Counted from the stretch's first letter, positions 9,400-19,145 are shown. The stretch is 64,000 bases of DNA from Mesobacillus jeotgali (GCF_031759225.1 NZ_CP134494.1:1114501-1178500), one strand, 5' to 3'. Notes: a model not told the origin generated them from the sequence alone. Translations and numbers: made by a program.

Positions 9400-9723
9400 A
9401 TGGCTTGGTTTTATTTAGTTATTGCCGGCATATTTGAAGTCGTCTGGGCCATTGGCCTGAAGTATACAGAAGGTTTCACCAAGGCAGTTCCATCTTTGAT
9501 TACTCTGGCAGGAATGGCGGTCAGCTTTTATTTTCTTTCGATGGCGGTTAAAACATTGCCGATTGGCACCGCATATGCAATCTGGACAGGTATTGGAGCT
9601 GCAGGGGCAGTCATACTAGGGATTGTCTTGTTTGGGGAACCGCGCAATCTTCTGAGGCTGATGTTTGTAGGCTTCATTCTTGTGGGAATCATCGGACTGA
9701 AGGCAACATCCGGTAGCAATTAA
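9400..9723 (+). CDS. gdx: Guanidinium exporter, small multidrug resistance family
   Basis: A 107-residue, four-helix SMR protein of the Gdx/SugE subtype, which exports guanidinium in exchange for protons as an antiparallel dimer. The conserved glutamate is at residue 13 ([18 protein letters not shown]), and the [15 protein letters not shown] loop is typical of SugE/Gdx. The guanidine-I riboswitch directly upstream strongly supports guanidinium as the substrate. A second SMR subunit is absent, so it probably works as a homodimer. AAAGGGGAGGAAG precedes the ATG. Confidence 0.93.
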   Translation: MAWFYLVIAGIFEVVWAIGLKYTEGFTKAVPSLITLAGMAVSFYFLSMAVKTLPIGTAYAIWTGIGAAGAVILGIVLFGEPRNLLRLMFVGFILVGIIGLKATSGSN

Positions 9724-9731
9724 TCCATTTG

Positions 9732-9767
9732 AAAAGCAGGCTTGCAAAAAAATGCAGCCTGCTTTTT
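9732..9767 (+). terminator. Intrinsic terminator of gdx
   Basis: AAAGCAGGC...GCCTGCTTT stem with an A-rich loop and trailing T-run. Confidence 0.85.
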
Positions 9768-9816
9768 GAATGTTTATTTGCAAATTCAACCATTTTATAT
9801 TATGATGCCGTTAGGT

Positions 9817-9833
9817 ACCTTTTATTACTAGGT
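9817..9833 (+). promoter_or_regulatory. Candidate PadR operator, copy 1
   Basis: ACCT-N9-AGGT inverted repeat (extended to TACCT...AGGTA) immediately upstream of the padR-type gene. The same ACCT-N9-AGGT arrangement recurs at 10881-10897 before the DUF4173-type gene, which argues for a shared regulator binding both. Confidence 0.55.
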
Positions 9834-9843
9834 AGGTGATAGG

Positions 9844-10191
9844 ATGTTTAATCGGGAACTTTTAAAAGGGAGCACATCCCTAGTGTTGCTACAGCTGCTG
9901 AATGAACGGGATATGTATGGTTATGAGCTGGTGAAAGAATTGGATAAGCGTAGTGACCATAGTCTGCAGGTAAAAGAAGGAACGCTTTATCCAGCATTGC
10001 ATAAACTTGAAAAGCAGGAATACATTGAATTTTATTGGCAGGAGCAGGAAAAAGGCCCGGCAAGGAAATATTACCGGATTACGGATGAAGGCAGAGCAGT
10101 CCTAATAGAGAAAACGGAAGAGTGGCAGCACTTCGTCAATGTCATGAACAAGGTGATCAGGAGAACGAAAAATGATCCAGTTAAAGACTGA
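9844..10191 (+). CDS. PadR-family transcriptional regulator
   Basis: A 115-residue winged-helix regulator. The family hallmarks are visible: [28 protein letters not shown] at the N-terminus, [18 protein letters not shown] for the recognition helix, and [17 protein letters not shown] for the wing. A short C-terminal helix serves dimerisation. PadR repressors often control neighbouring membrane proteins; here the next gene overlaps by 20 bp. The ligand is unknown. Autoregulation through the ACCT-N9-AGGT site at 9817 is inferred. Confidence 0.88.
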   Translation: MFNRELLKGSTSLVLLQLLNERDMYGYELVKELDKRSDHSLQVKEGTLYPALHKLEKQEYIEFYWQEQEKGPARKYYRITDEGRAVLIEKTEEWQHFVNVMNKVIRRTKNDPVKD

Positions 10192-10813
10192 ATTCCTCGC
10201 GGAGCTTGATAGGCACTTAGGGAAGCATGCAGACAAAGAACAAATTTTAGCTGAATACGAGCTCCATATTACCGAAATGCTTGAAGAGTTTCAGGACATG
10301 GATAGCGAAGAGTCGGCTATTAACTCGGAAATTCATTCAAGATTGGGGACGCCAGAAGAAATTGCCGAAAGCTGGCGTGAAGAACTATCGACGACACCAA
10401 GGAAAACTCAATGGGTTTTCATTTGTGCTAATCTGTTTTTCTTTGCTGGTGGCATCATCCTGACCCTTGTACATAATCTTTTTGATTTCCCTTTTATTGA
10501 CATGGCATGGCAAAGCCTTACTTCCATACCTGCTGTGATCATCTTTCTTTATCTCTTCTTTTGGGCACTGCTTGGGTATGAGATTGGCAAAGGATTTGGG
10601 CACAAGGGGAGAAGATTGATGAAAAAGACGTTTATCCTGTCCATCTTGCCGAATATCATTCTCATGAACCTGACGTTGCTCAATCTGATACCACATGACT
10701 GGTTCCAGCCGCTGCTGAGCCCAGCATTCATTTTTATTTGTATCCTTTTTACAGCGTTATTGTATCCAATTTGTTGGATTGGATATAGATGGGGGAAAAA
10801 AGCTTCCATCTGA
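10172..10813 (+). CDS. HAAS/DUF1700-like membrane protein paired with PadR
   Basis: A 213-residue protein. The first 75 residues are a soluble helical module ([32 protein letters not shown] ... [12 protein letters not shown]) of the HAAS/DUF1700 type, commonly encoded next to PadR regulators. Four hydrophobic segments follow between residues 85 and 205. It overlaps the padR gene, so translation is probably coupled. Its biochemical role is unknown; PadR-HAAS pairs are generally thought to sense envelope or membrane state, which is a family-level statement. Confidence 0.75.
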   Translation: MIQLKTEFLAELDRHLGKHADKEQILAEYELHITEMLEEFQDMDSEESAINSEIHSRLGTPEEIAESWREELSTTPRKTQWVFICANLFFFAGGIILTLVHNLFDFPFIDMAWQSLTSIPAVIIFLYLFFWALLGYEIGKGFGHKGRRLMKKTFILSILPNIILMNLTLLNLIPHDWFQPLLSPAFIFICILFTALLYPICWIGYRWGKKASI

Positions 10814-10880
10814 TTTTTTTAGTCTACTACATCGAATTTCTATGCATATAGAATTAAAAGGTATATTTTTTTGAATAACT

Positions 10881-10897
10881 ACCTAGTTATTCTAGGT
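10881..10897 (+). promoter_or_regulatory. Candidate PadR operator, copy 2
   Basis: ACCTAG-ttatt-CTAGGT palindrome, 17 bp before the ATG of the next gene. It contains the same ACCT-N9-AGGT spacing as the site upstream of padR. Confidence 0.55.
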
Positions 10898-10913
10898 GGA
10901 AGGGGAGATAATA

Positions 10914-12377
10914 ATGACTTTGAAATTGGAAAAAGGCGACGGAGTATTTTTCCTGGTCTGTCTTGCTCTGGGAATCCTGGCCGAAAGATCTTTCTTGCAT
11001 GGGCTCATTGGCTTGTCATATCCCGTGTTTATTACAGCATTCTATGCTGTGTTTTTCTGGAGGTACCGTTCATTTACTTTTACAAATAAAAAGCTGGGAC
11101 TATTGATGGTTGCTTCCATATGGCTGCTGTCCACCAGCTTTTTCCTCCATTCGAATATGATTTTATATATGTTGAACTTTCTGGTGATTCCAGTAATGGT
11201 CCTCATTCAACTGGTGCTTGTTACCTATCCGCTTCATAATCAGTGGCACAGGTGGCCGTTCATCCAAAAGCTCTTTTTGACAGTAGGTGCAGCATTAGCC
11301 TATGTCTACAGGTTCTTAATACATGTCGCTAAATTTTCTGTCAGAGGACTTGAAGAAAACAAGAGTGCAACGATTCGAAAAGTACTGATTGGCGTGGGTA
11401 TTTCATTGCCGCTATTGTTTGTGATCGTCAACCTGCTTGTCTCTGCTGACCAGCAATTCGGAAACCTTCTGGGTGCTTTTCCTCGATGGCTTTTGGGATT
11501 GAAGATAGAAGAGCAAGTGCTGCGGACGATTGCAGTCGCCATTTACACATTGGCTATCTTTGGTCTGCTTCAGGTGCTTAGGACTAAACAGCAGGTGCCG
11601 GCCGAAGACCCTAAGCCAACTGGAAGGATATCATGGGATAGTGTGATCAGTTTGACCGTGCTCACTTTATTGAATATTGTTTACCTTTTATTTGTAGCAG
11701 TACAATTTCAATACTTTTTCAGTGAAACATTAAAGGCTGGATTTACGTATGCTGAATTTGCGCGAAGAGGATTCTTTGAACTTCTTTTTGTAACGATGCT
11801 GAATTTGTTGATCATTTCTACGATTGTTTCGTATGTTGATAAAACATCTAAATTTTTGACACTGGCCATTCGTTCCCTTCTTTCCCTGCTCGTTACATTC
11901 AGCGGAGTGATGCTGTATTCAGCATTTTTACGCCTGCTTATGTATGAAGAGGCTTATGGATTTACCTTTGCCAGGGTACTGGCACATTCATTCATGGTTT
12001 TCCTGCTTGTGATTTTATGCTACTCCTTTATGAGGATATGGATGGAAAGGCTCTCTCTTGTTCGCTTTTACATCATTTCTGCGATCATATTTTATACAAT
12101 AATCAACACGATCCAGCTTGATCAGTATGTTGTTGACCGAAATCTGGAGCGATACTCAGAAACCGGGAAAATCGATATTCATTATTTGAATTCGCTGTCT
12201 TATGAAGGGGTGGAAGGACTGGTGGAGCTTTATAAGCTTAATCCTGGCCATCCTGGTCTCTCTGAGTTGCTGCTGCAAAGGAAGCGGGAATTCATGGCTT
12301 CAGAAGAGCGCTGGAATTCTATCAATATGTCCAGTCGAAGCGCTGAAAAAGCAATCATGGACCTGCGGATCAAGTAA
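10914..12377 (+). CDS. DUF4173/DUF4153-type polytopic membrane protein
   Basis: A 487-residue membrane protein with about ten to twelve hydrophobic helices. A C-terminal soluble tail reads YVVDRNLERYSETGKIDIHYLNSLSYEGVEGLVEL; this D-x-N-x2-RY ... DxxYL pattern is typical of the DUF4173 group. ATG 10914 follows GGAAGGGGAG. Function is unknown. Because it carries a copy of the presumed PadR operator, it is probably part of the same regulon as the two preceding genes. Confidence 0.72.
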   Translation: MTLKLEKGDGVFFLVCLALGILAERSFLHGLIGLSYPVFITAFYAVFFWRYRSFTFTNKKLGLLMVASIWLLSTSFFLHSNMILYMLNFLVIPVMVLIQLVLVTYPLHNQWHRWPFIQKLFLTVGAALAYVYRFLIHVAKFSVRGLEENKSATIRKVLIGVGISLPLLFVIVNLLVSADQQFGNLLGAFPRWLLGLKIEEQVLRTIAVAIYTLAIFGLLQVLRTKQQVPAEDPKPTGRISWDSVISLTVLTLLNIVYLLFVAVQFQYFFSETLKAGFTYAEFARRGFFELLFVTMLNLLIISTIVSYVDKTSKFLTLAIRSLLSLLVTFSGVMLYSAFLRLLMYEEAYGFTFARVLAHSFMVFLLVILCYSFMRIWMERLSLVRFYIISAIIFYTIINTIQLDQYVVDRNLERYSETGKIDIHYLNSLSYEGVEGLVELYKLNPGHPGLSELLLQRKREFMASEERWNSINMSSRSAEKAIMDLRIK

Positions 12378-12494
12378 TCTTGAAATGTGGCTAAAATGAA
12401 AACAAATGCCGGCTTTGTTACCAGTTTTGTAACATATCGATGTGATTAATGATGATAAAATAATCTTAAGCCAAATAAAGGGGAGCCATGCAAA

Positions 12495-12848
12495 ATGGAA
12501 GGATTATCTGAAATCATTAATCTGATAAAAGGGATTGAAAGTTCAATTGATTCATTGCATAAAAGAGCCGAAAGCATTGAGAAAAGGCTCGAACGTCTAG
12601 AGAAAGTCGACAGTATTGAACATCGCGTAACATCAAACCAGATCGATATAACAGATATCAAGGACGCTCTTGAAAGAATGGAAGAAATGCAAAGCGCCAA
12701 GATTGAAAATATGTTAAAAGAATTACTGAACAAGGCAGAAATCAAAAACAACTCAGAATTCAGCACGATCCACAAACGCCTTGATTCCCATCTGTTAAAA
12801 TTGGGCAGAGTCGAGGAAGAAATCCTCATGGTCCAGCAGGAAAAATAA
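12495..12848 (+). CDS. Small coiled-coil protein, unknown function
   Basis: A 117-residue, highly charged, almost entirely helical protein. Heptad-like spacing of Ile/Leu runs from residue 5 to about 115 (IESSIDSLHKRAESIEKRLERLEK). There is no membrane segment and no recognisable domain. AAAGGGGAGCC precedes the ATG by several bases, and a strong terminator follows. It could be a structural or adaptor protein; nothing in the neighbourhood indicates a role. Confidence 0.7.
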   Translation: MEGLSEIINLIKGIESSIDSLHKRAESIEKRLERLEKVDSIEHRVTSNQIDITDIKDALERMEEMQSAKIENMLKELLNKAEIKNNSEFSTIHKRLDSHLLKLGRVEEEILMVQQEK

Positions 12849-12856
12849 TGTATCCA

Positions 12857-12885
12857 AAGATTGCGATATCGCAGTCTTTTTTTTT
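12857..12885 (+). terminator. Intrinsic terminator
   Basis: GATTGCGATATCGCAGTC hairpin followed by nine T. Confidence 0.8.
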
Positions 12886-13104
12886 ACATAGATCACAATC
12901 CATCCACAAAACTTTCATAAACTCGAAATCCCTTTATTTATCAAGGGTTTCCGGCTGTTAATATTCGTATTATGTTCAGCTGTTCACAAAAAATTGCACT
13001 TTGCAGGACTTGGAAGAACTGATCGGGAGTTATGATTAAGGTGTAATCATACATTGCCTTTATTAGGCAGATTAATAGTATATATTTTATTCGAGGTGAG
13101 TCCT

Positions 13105-14901
13105 TTGAAATACGATCTAGTCCTTCTTCATGCACCAAGTGTTTACGACTTCCGGAAAAATGCGCTTCTGGCAGGACCGATCAGTGACGTCGTCCCGTCA
13201 TCTCCTGTATTCGAAATGTATCCGATTGGCCTGACAAGCATTGCGGAATATTTAGAACGCCATGGCCTCCGCGTGAAGATCATAAATATCGCCAATCGAA
13301 TGCTGATGGATGAAAACTTTGATGTGGAAAAGAAATTGAAAAGAATCAAGACGCGTGCATTTGGAATTGATCTTCATTGGCTGCCGCACGCTCATGGAAG
13401 TATTGAACTTGCGAAAATTGTTAAGAAGCTTCATCCGGAAACACCGATGATTTTTGGAGGCCTTTCCGCAACTTATTATCATAAAGAGTTAATAGAGTAT
13501 CCATTCATCGACTTTGTCATGCGGGGTGATTCAACCGAAAAGCTGATGCTCCTTTTGATCAACCATTTTAAGAATGGAACTCATCACCTTGGCGGCATTC
13601 CGAACCTTACATGGAAGGATGGAGACAATCCTGTTTACAATCCATTAAGCCATGTCCCTGACAGCCTGGATGAATTTGATATTCCTGGATACCGGTATAC
13701 GATCAAGTCGGTCTTCAAGTATAAAAATTTCCTTGACCCATTGCCATATAACGGCTGGCTTCAATATCCGAATACTGCCATACTCACGGCGAAGGGCTGC
13801 ACCCAGGGATGTTTGATTTGCGGGGGCTCAAAGCAATCATACAAGGATAACTGCAACCGTAAAGTGCTGGCAAAACGCTCACCTGAAAAACTGGTAGAGG
13901 ACATTGTTTTTATCCAGCGCTTCAGCAGGGCACCGATTTTCATTCTTCATGATATCCGGCAGGCGGGGAAGGCATATGTGGATGAGTTCTTTGAAAGGCT
14001 CAGCAAAATCAACTTAAAGAATGAGCTGGTATTTGAATTATTCCAATATGCGAACGAGGAGTTTTTTGAAAAAATTGAGAAGGTTGTACCGAAGTACAGC
14101 GTTGAACTGACACTAGAAACACATGACGAAAAAATTCGCCGTTATAATGGCAAATTCAATTGCACAAATGCGAAAGTGATCGAAACACTGCAGGCAGCAT
14201 TAAAGCATAGCTGCAAGAAGATCGATATATTTTTCATGGTTGGCATCCCGCATCAGGATTATCAAAGTGCGCTCGATAATGTTGATTTCTGTGAAGAAAT
14301 TCATAATGCATGTGGCGGGGATAAACGATTATCATACTTTGTTGCGCCACTGGCACCATTCCTGGACCCGGCAAGTCCGGCATTCGAAAATCCGGAAAAA
14401 TACGGTTATAAGAAGTTTTGCCATAGTATCGAAGACCATCGAAAGGCTATCACCCAGCCATCATGGAAATATATGCTCAGCTTTGAAACAGATTATATGA
14501 CCAGGGATGAAATTGTTCGATCAACCTATGAATCTGCCAGGAACCTCAATGCCTTTAAACTGAAATATGACCTGGTAGACAGGAAGACTCATGATGAGGT
14601 GAACGAAAAAATCGCCAAATCACTTGAATATATCGAAAAAATCGATGAAATCGTCGCTCTTCCTGAACAAGAAAAAACTCAGCAGCTAGCTTTGCTCAGC
14701 AAGGAAATGGAAGAAGTGAACAAATACAGCATTTGCGGGAAGCACGAATTGAAATGGGAAGTGAAAAAGCACTACGCTGATATCTTCTCACTCACGGCCA
14801 TCGGAATCGAACTTCTAGCAGAAGACATATGGATCAATGCGAAACAGAAATGGAATGCCTATAATAAAAGAGTCGGGGAAGCTTCTAAGAGCAGAACATG
14901 A
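13105..14901 (+). CDS. B12-binding domain radical SAM protein
   Basis: A 598-residue protein. The N-terminal part (residues 1-170) is a Rossmann-like cobalamin-binding-type domain (YPIGLTSIAEYLERHGLRVKI, FGGLSATYY). The central radical SAM core has a C-x3-C-x2-C cluster motif in KGCTQGCLICGG for the 4Fe-4S cluster. A Glu/Lys-rich helical C-terminus follows. It resembles the uncharacterised TIGR04190-like B12/radical SAM family; the substrate is unknown, and methyl transfer or ring chemistry is possible. TTG 13105 is preferred because GAGGTGAG lies directly upstream, while the ATG 17 codons earlier lacks a ribosome site. It is monocistronic with a terminator. Confidence 0.8.
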   Translation: MKYDLVLLHAPSVYDFRKNALLAGPISDVVPSSPVFEMYPIGLTSIAEYLERHGLRVKIINIANRMLMDENFDVEKKLKRIKTRAFGIDLHWLPHAHGSIELAKIVKKLHPETPMIFGGLSATYYHKELIEYPFIDFVMRGDSTEKLMLLLINHFKNGTHHLGGIPNLTWKDGDNPVYNPLSHVPDSLDEFDIPGYRYTIKSVFKYKNFLDPLPYNGWLQYPNTAILTAKGCTQGCLICGGSKQSYKDNCNRKVLAKRSPEKLVEDIVFIQRFSRAPIFILHDIRQAGKAYVDEFFERLSKINLKNELVFELFQYANEEFFEKIEKVVPKYSVELTLETHDEKIRRYNGKFNCTNAKVIETLQAALKHSCKKIDIFFMVGIPHQDYQSALDNVDFCEEIHNACGGDKRLSYFVAPLAPFLDPASPAFENPEKYGYKKFCHSIEDHRKAITQPSWKYMLSFETDYMTRDEIVRSTYESARNLNAFKLKYDLVDRKTHDEVNEKIAKSLEYIEKIDEIVALPEQEKTQQLALLSKEMEEVNKYSICGKHELKWEVKKHYADIFSLTAIGIELLAEDIWINAKQKWNAYNKRVGEASKSRT

Positions 14902-14914
14902 ATTTTCTCATAAA

Positions 14915-14946
14915 ACCCTTCAGGATATAGTCCTGAAGGTTTTTTT
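14915..14946 (+). terminator. Intrinsic terminator
   Basis: ACCCTTCAGGA-tatag-TCCTGAAGGT stem followed by seven T. Confidence 0.9.
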
Positions 14947-15057
14947 GTATATCCCTACTCAATTGGCTCCTCCAATTCCTGATAATAAATGTTTAAAATT
15001 AAAGGAAATGTGAAAAGGTAAAGGAAAATATATTTAACTAGTAAAGCGGGTGGAGAA

Positions 15058-16014
15058 ATGTCATCGATGGTTGAATTTTTTAAAAGAGGAAATAAATCTT
15101 CCGGTATTGCTGCGGTTGGGAATACATTCCTCGCAGTAATCAAAGGGGTTGCTGCAGTGATCAGCGGAAGCGGCACGATGCTGGCGACGACACTTCATTC
15201 AGTTGCGGATGCATTGAATCAATTCTTTGTTTTCATCGGCAGTGCCATTTCTGAAAAAGAAGCAACAAAACGATTTCCGACCGGTTTCGGGCGGGTTGTG
15301 AACTTATTTGTACTGGTAGCGGTTATCATCATTTCCATTATGGCTTATGAAACAGTCATTAAAGGGTGGGAGTTGATCCAGCACCCAAAAGCTTCTTCCA
15401 ATATGTGGCTAAATGTCATAATCATGACGATTGCAGTACTTGTTGATGGAGCAATTCTGGTCAAGGCCATGAAAGAGATTGCACATGAAACGAGAAGCAA
15501 CGCAAAGGGCTTTGGTATTGTACCAAATGCCTTTAAGAATGTAAGCCTTGCAGCACCGCCTACAAGATTGGTCTTCTATGAAGATTTGATTGCGACATTT
15601 GGTGCCCTGTTGGCATTGGTTTCGATTGTCATGGCGCATGTTACAGGATTTTATTTGCTTGATGGAATTGGAACCTTGCTGATTGGAATCCTGCTGATCG
15701 GGATCGCCTTGAAAATCGGGTTTGAGAACACGGTAGGTCTCATTGGTGTAGCAGCACCTAAGGTAGTTGAGGATCGTATAGCCAGGCTTCTCCTGTCAGA
15801 TCCAGATGTCATTGATATCAATACATTAAGGATTGTCCAGGAGGGAAGGCAGTACCATGTCGAGAGCTATCTGGAGCTGCGCAAGGGGCTGACCCTTGCT
15901 GATGCAGATGATATCAAGTTCAGGGTCAGGGATAAGGTATTGACAGACCCGGACGTAGATGATGTAGTATTGGGTATCATCGAAGCAGATGATGTCCAGA
16001 ATTGGAAGCTTTAA
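15058..16014 (+). CDS. Cation diffusion facilitator transporter (ZnT9-like subgroup)
   Basis: A 318-residue CDF protein with about six membrane helices. Helix 2 contains HSVADALNQ (HxxxD metal site) and helix 5 YEDLIATFGALLAL. The C-terminal cytoplasmic domain carries the DPDVIDINTLRIVQEGRQYHVE ferredoxin-like fold of CDFs. It lacks the His-rich tail of CzcD at 3776, so it is a distinct paralogue. The metal is unknown; Zn, Fe or Mn are all possible. GGGTGGAG precedes ATG 15058, and a second ATG lies three codons later. Confidence 0.85.
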   Translation: MSSMVEFFKRGNKSSGIAAVGNTFLAVIKGVAAVISGSGTMLATTLHSVADALNQFFVFIGSAISEKEATKRFPTGFGRVVNLFVLVAVIIISIMAYETVIKGWELIQHPKASSNMWLNVIIMTIAVLVDGAILVKAMKEIAHETRSNAKGFGIVPNAFKNVSLAAPPTRLVFYEDLIATFGALLALVSIVMAHVTGFYLLDGIGTLLIGILLIGIALKIGFENTVGLIGVAAPKVVEDRIARLLLSDPDVIDINTLRIVQEGRQYHVESYLELRKGLTLADADDIKFRVRDKVLTDPDVDDVVLGIIEADDVQNWKL

Positions 16015-16029
16015 AACAAAGCCGCAAAA

Positions 16030-16060
16030 AACCCAGGCAGGGAAGACCTGCCTGGGTTTT
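16030..16060. terminator. Bidirectional intrinsic terminator
   Basis: AACCCAGGCAGG-gaaga-CCTGCCTGGGTT stem with T-runs on both strands, between the converging CDF and MpfA-like genes. Confidence 0.85.
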
Positions 16061-16087
16061 GCTTGTTAGAAGCAACAGATGGATTGC

Positions 16088-17437
16088 TTATGAAACAACT
16101 TCAGTTTTGTTCATAAAAAAACTGTCTGCTGTCTTTTCGATTTCAGGTTGTTTCATTACTTCAATATATTTAATGTGGTGCTCTTCCATTTCGGTGATCT
16201 TGAAATGGAATGAACCAAAACTGACGACGTCGCCCTGCTTAACCTCGTAATTTTCGGTAAGCATCCAGCCGCCGATTGTATCGACATCTTCATCGTTGAT
16301 ATCTAATCCAAGAAGTTCATTTACCTCACTGACTAGCAGTTTGGCATCAATGATATAATGGCTTTCCTGGACTTTGCGAATCATCGGCACTTCATCCATA
16401 TCGAACTCGTCGCGGATTTCTCCGACAATTTCTTCAAGGATATCTTCTACTGTTACGAGGCCGGACGTGCCGCCATATTCATCCATCAGGATCGCCATGT
16501 GTATACGATCTTTCTGCATCTTGACAAGCAAATCGTGAATAGGGATGCTGTCAATGACCCGGATGATGGGCCGAATATATGATTCTATTTCTTTTTTGCC
16601 CCGGCCTTGGTCATGGATTAGATCAGTCATGACTTCCTTTATATTGACGAGCCCGACAATATGGTCCTTGTCTCCATCGATGACAGGATAACGGGTGAAT
16701 TTCTCTTCCTTCACTATCTGGAGGAAGTTCTCCAGAGTATCTTCGATTGACAACGAAATAATTTCCGTGCGGGGTACCATGATTTCCTTGGCGATCCGGT
16801 TGTCGAATTCGAAGATTTTATTTACATACTTAAACTCTGACTGGTTGATTTCACCACTTTTAAAGCTTTCAGAAAGTATAATGCGAAGTTCTTCCTCAGA
16901 ATGAGCCAAATCATTTTCAGAGGCAGGCTTAAGACCGACAAGGCCAACAGCAAGACGGGCAGATCCATTCAATAACCAGATGAACGGGTACATGATCTTG
17001 TAGAATAAGATCAGCGGACCAGCTGTATTCAGCGAAACCCATTCTGCTTTTTGGATTGCTAATGTCTTAGGGGCCAGCTCTCCGACTACGACATGAAGGA
17101 ATGTGATGGTCGCAAATGCAATCCCCACTGAAAAGACATGTCCGGCTGATTCAGAAATAGCCAGGCTGTTGAACAATGGTTTTAGCAAATCGGCAATTGC
17201 CGGCTCTCCAAGCCAGCCGATTGCCAGAGCAGTAATCGTTATGCCCAGCTGGCAGGCAGAAAGGTACTCATCCAGATTGGAAATGACTCTTTTTGCAAGC
17301 ACAGCTTTTCTGCTGCCTTCCTCTATTAATTGGTCGATCCTGGAACTTCTCACTTTAACAATCGCAAATTCTGATACGACAAAAAATGCCGTTAAAGCAA
17401 TTAAAATGGCTATCCAAACCAAGTTAAATATGTCCAA
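16088..17437 (-). CDS. mpfA: CNNM/CorC-type protein with CBS domains, MpfA-like
   Basis: A 449-residue protein with an N-terminal DUF21 domain of about four helices ([51 protein letters not shown]). A CBS pair follows ([10 protein letters not shown] ... [48 protein letters not shown]), then a CorC_HlyC C-terminal domain. In B. subtilis the related MpfA (YhdP) is implicated in Mg2+ efflux; the paralogue YugS and others share the architecture, so the symbol is tentative. The start is TTG 17437 with a weak AAGGG site; a strong GGAGGTGA lies about 35 bp upstream, with a hairpin between the two. Confidence 0.82.
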   Translation of the reverse strand: MDIFNLVWIAILIALTAFFVVSEFAIVKVRSSRIDQLIEEGSRKAVLAKRVISNLDEYLSACQLGITITALAIGWLGEPAIADLLKPLFNSLAISESAGHVFSVGIAFATITFLHVVVGELAPKTLAIQKAEWVSLNTAGPLILFYKIMYPFIWLLNGSARLAVGLVGLKPASENDLAHSEEELRIILSESFKSGEINQSEFKYVNKIFEFDNRIAKEIMVPRTEIISLSIEDTLENFLQIVKEEKFTRYPVIDGDKDHIVGLVNIKEVMTDLIHDQGRGKKEIESYIRPIIRVIDSIPIHDLLVKMQKDRIHMAILMDEYGGTSGLVTVEDILEEIVGEIRDEFDMDEVPMIRKVQESHYIIDAKLLVSEVNELLGLDINDEDVDTIGGWMLTENYEVKQGDVVSFGSFHFKITEMEEHHIKYIEVMKQPEIEKTADSFFMNKTEVVS

Positions 17438-17814
17438 ATAAGTTCCCTTAGCCCGCGGATTAGCGGGTAAGGAGTCACCTCCCAGTAAACTGAAAATTAA
17501 GCCTGCTGCACAGACTTTAATTTAAATGATCAAGTTCATTTTTTAACCTATAATGCTCTCATAACTAATTTGCGCTTTTTCACTTGAGAAGTTCTTCAAT
17601 ACGAATGAATCAACAATTACGAACAATCTCAATCAATGCGTAAAGAGTCATGAATCAATTCTTCAAGAAATCTAACGGCCCATTCCGTGCGGCTGGATCA
17701 GCCAGGGCCGAAATCCTGTTATGCTGTTCCTTCCGCGCCTGCAGCTGTTAAATTCTTGATACGATAGATTGCCCCATCATACCACCTCAGCTTTATCAAT
17801 TAAATTTTATTATA
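17438..17814 (-). promoter_or_regulatory. Long structured 5' leader of the mpfA-like gene
   Basis: An extended -10 TGGTATAAT (17809-17817 on the minus strand) implies a leader of roughly 365 nt. Within it lie a possible 10-residue ORF (MMGQSIVSRI, 17748-17780) with GAGGTGG just upstream, a composite hairpin CGGCCC...GGGCCG with inner GGCTG/CAGCC (about 17676-17711), and TTCTTGAAGAA. A hairpin CCCGC/GCGGG sits between a strong GGAGGTGA and the TTG start. It is not recognised as the M-box or another riboswitch known to me. A cis-regulatory role, perhaps metal-responsive, is inferred. Confidence 0.45.
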
Positions 17815-18059
17815 CCATATCGAGAATATTTAAGGGGAACATAAATACGGTTTGATATCAATGTATGAAACGGACACATAAAGTATGAAGTTTATGTTTA
17901 ATTATATTGGAAAATTCAGTTTTTAACAAATTAGTGTTAGTCCTATGCATCACAAAAATTTCCCAATGGAAATAATATACTTTTTGTGTTTAATTTAACA
18001 ATTATAATTTGAAATTAGTTTAAATATTCAGTAAAATTCTTACAAAGAGGAGGCTGTGT
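17815..18059. other. AT-rich divergent intergenic segment before the PAS kinase
   Basis: This non-coding segment lies between the mpfA promoter and the kinase. AT-rich stretches around 17960-18040 could hold the kinase promoter, but no clear sigma-A or sigma-H match stands out. GAGGAGG at 18047-18053 is the ribosome site of the kinase. Confidence 0.35.
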
Positions 18060-19127
18060 ATGAGTATTCTTTTATCCAGTTTGGAAAGGAAGTTACATAA
18101 AGTCGAAAAGACAGACGAGAAGATTTGGGTAGAACCATCCATGGATTTTATTTGTAAAAGAACACCGGATGGACTTATTAAATATGTTTCGCCATCTGTT
18201 CAATCTATGCTCGGTTTTGAGCCATCTGAATTAGTCGGAAGGCTGTACACTTTATTTGTCCATGCAGAAGATTATAAAAGAACATTGAGTACTTCCATGC
18301 CTGAGTCTCAGGAAGTTTGCAGCCTGACATACCGCATTAAGCGAAAAGACGGAGTATACATATGGGTGAACTCACGGATATCCGTTATAAGACATCCCGA
18401 TACAAATGAACCATTTGAACTGTTTTCGGTTACAAGTGATGTTTCTGCAAAAATCAAGGCAGAGCATTTTATTCTGGAGTATGAAAAATTAAACGTTGTC
18501 GGACAGCTAGCCGCAGGTATTGCGCACGAAATCAAGAATCCTTTGACAAGCCTAAAAGGCTTTATCCAGCTTATGAAGTCCGGCAAAGAATTGAACCACA
18601 ATTATTTAGCGATCATGGAAGATGAAATAAAGCGGATGGAGGCTGTTTCAAAAGAGCTTATGCTTATGGCCAAGCCGCATAAATCTGATTTTAAATCCTT
18701 TGATATGAATGAATTGATCGACCATGCTATTACTCTTTTAATGGCTGAGGCGGCAAAAAAGTGTGTTGAGATAACCAAGCCATCCACGTTGGAAGACGGG
18801 ACGCTTCTTTGTGATGGGAATAAAATCAAGCAGGTATTGATCAATATTCTGATGAACGCGATTGATGCAATGGATTTGCCAGGTGAAATTACGATCGCTG
18901 CCTCTAAGGCAAACCAGGAGATGACCATTTCAATCTCAGATTCCGGAAAAGGAATCTCATCAGAGGATTTGAAAAAGATCGGTAAGCCTTTTTTTACAAC
19001 CAAGGCGAATGGGAACGGGCTGGGTTTGATGATTTGCTATAAAATCATAGAAGAACATAATGGCCATATCAATGTGGAATCAAGTCCTGAAGGAACAACA
19101 TTCACCATCAAACTTCCGATCCACTGA
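18060..19127 (+). CDS. PAS-domain sporulation-type sensor histidine kinase
   Basis: A soluble kinase of 355 residues. A PAS domain spans about 25-130 (MDFICKRTPDGLIKYVSPSVQSMLGF ... DGVYIWVNSRISVI). The phosphoacceptor helix has His156 in GIAHEIKNPLTSLKGFIQLM, the signature of the KinA/KinE-type kinases feeding the Spo0 phosphorelay. The ATPase domain shows N (NILMNAIDAM), G1 (DSGKGIS), F (PFFTTK) and G2 (GNGLGL) boxes. No response regulator is adjacent, fitting an orphan phosphorelay kinase. Partnership with Spo0F is inferred from the H-box. There are no membrane helices, so it should sense a cytoplasmic signal. Confidence 0.88.
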   Translation: MSILLSSLERKLHKVEKTDEKIWVEPSMDFICKRTPDGLIKYVSPSVQSMLGFEPSELVGRLYTLFVHAEDYKRTLSTSMPESQEVCSLTYRIKRKDGVYIWVNSRISVIRHPDTNEPFELFSVTSDVSAKIKAEHFILEYEKLNVVGQLAAGIAHEIKNPLTSLKGFIQLMKSGKELNHNYLAIMEDEIKRMEAVSKELMLMAKPHKSDFKSFDMNELIDHAITLLMAEAAKKCVEITKPSTLEDGTLLCDGNKIKQVLINILMNAIDAMDLPGEITIAASKANQEMTISISDSGKGISSEDLKKIGKPFFTTKANGNGLGLMICYKIIEEHNGHINVESSPEGTTFTIKLPIH

Positions 19128-19145
19128 TTTTTATAACACCAGTGA

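Noticed and set aside
17401..17482. GTG-initiated Pro-containing ORF in the mpfA leader (VTPYPLIRGL...)
   Set aside because: The GTG overlaps the GGAGGTGA sequence, leaving no spacing for initiation, and it would run into the mpfA coding region in another frame.
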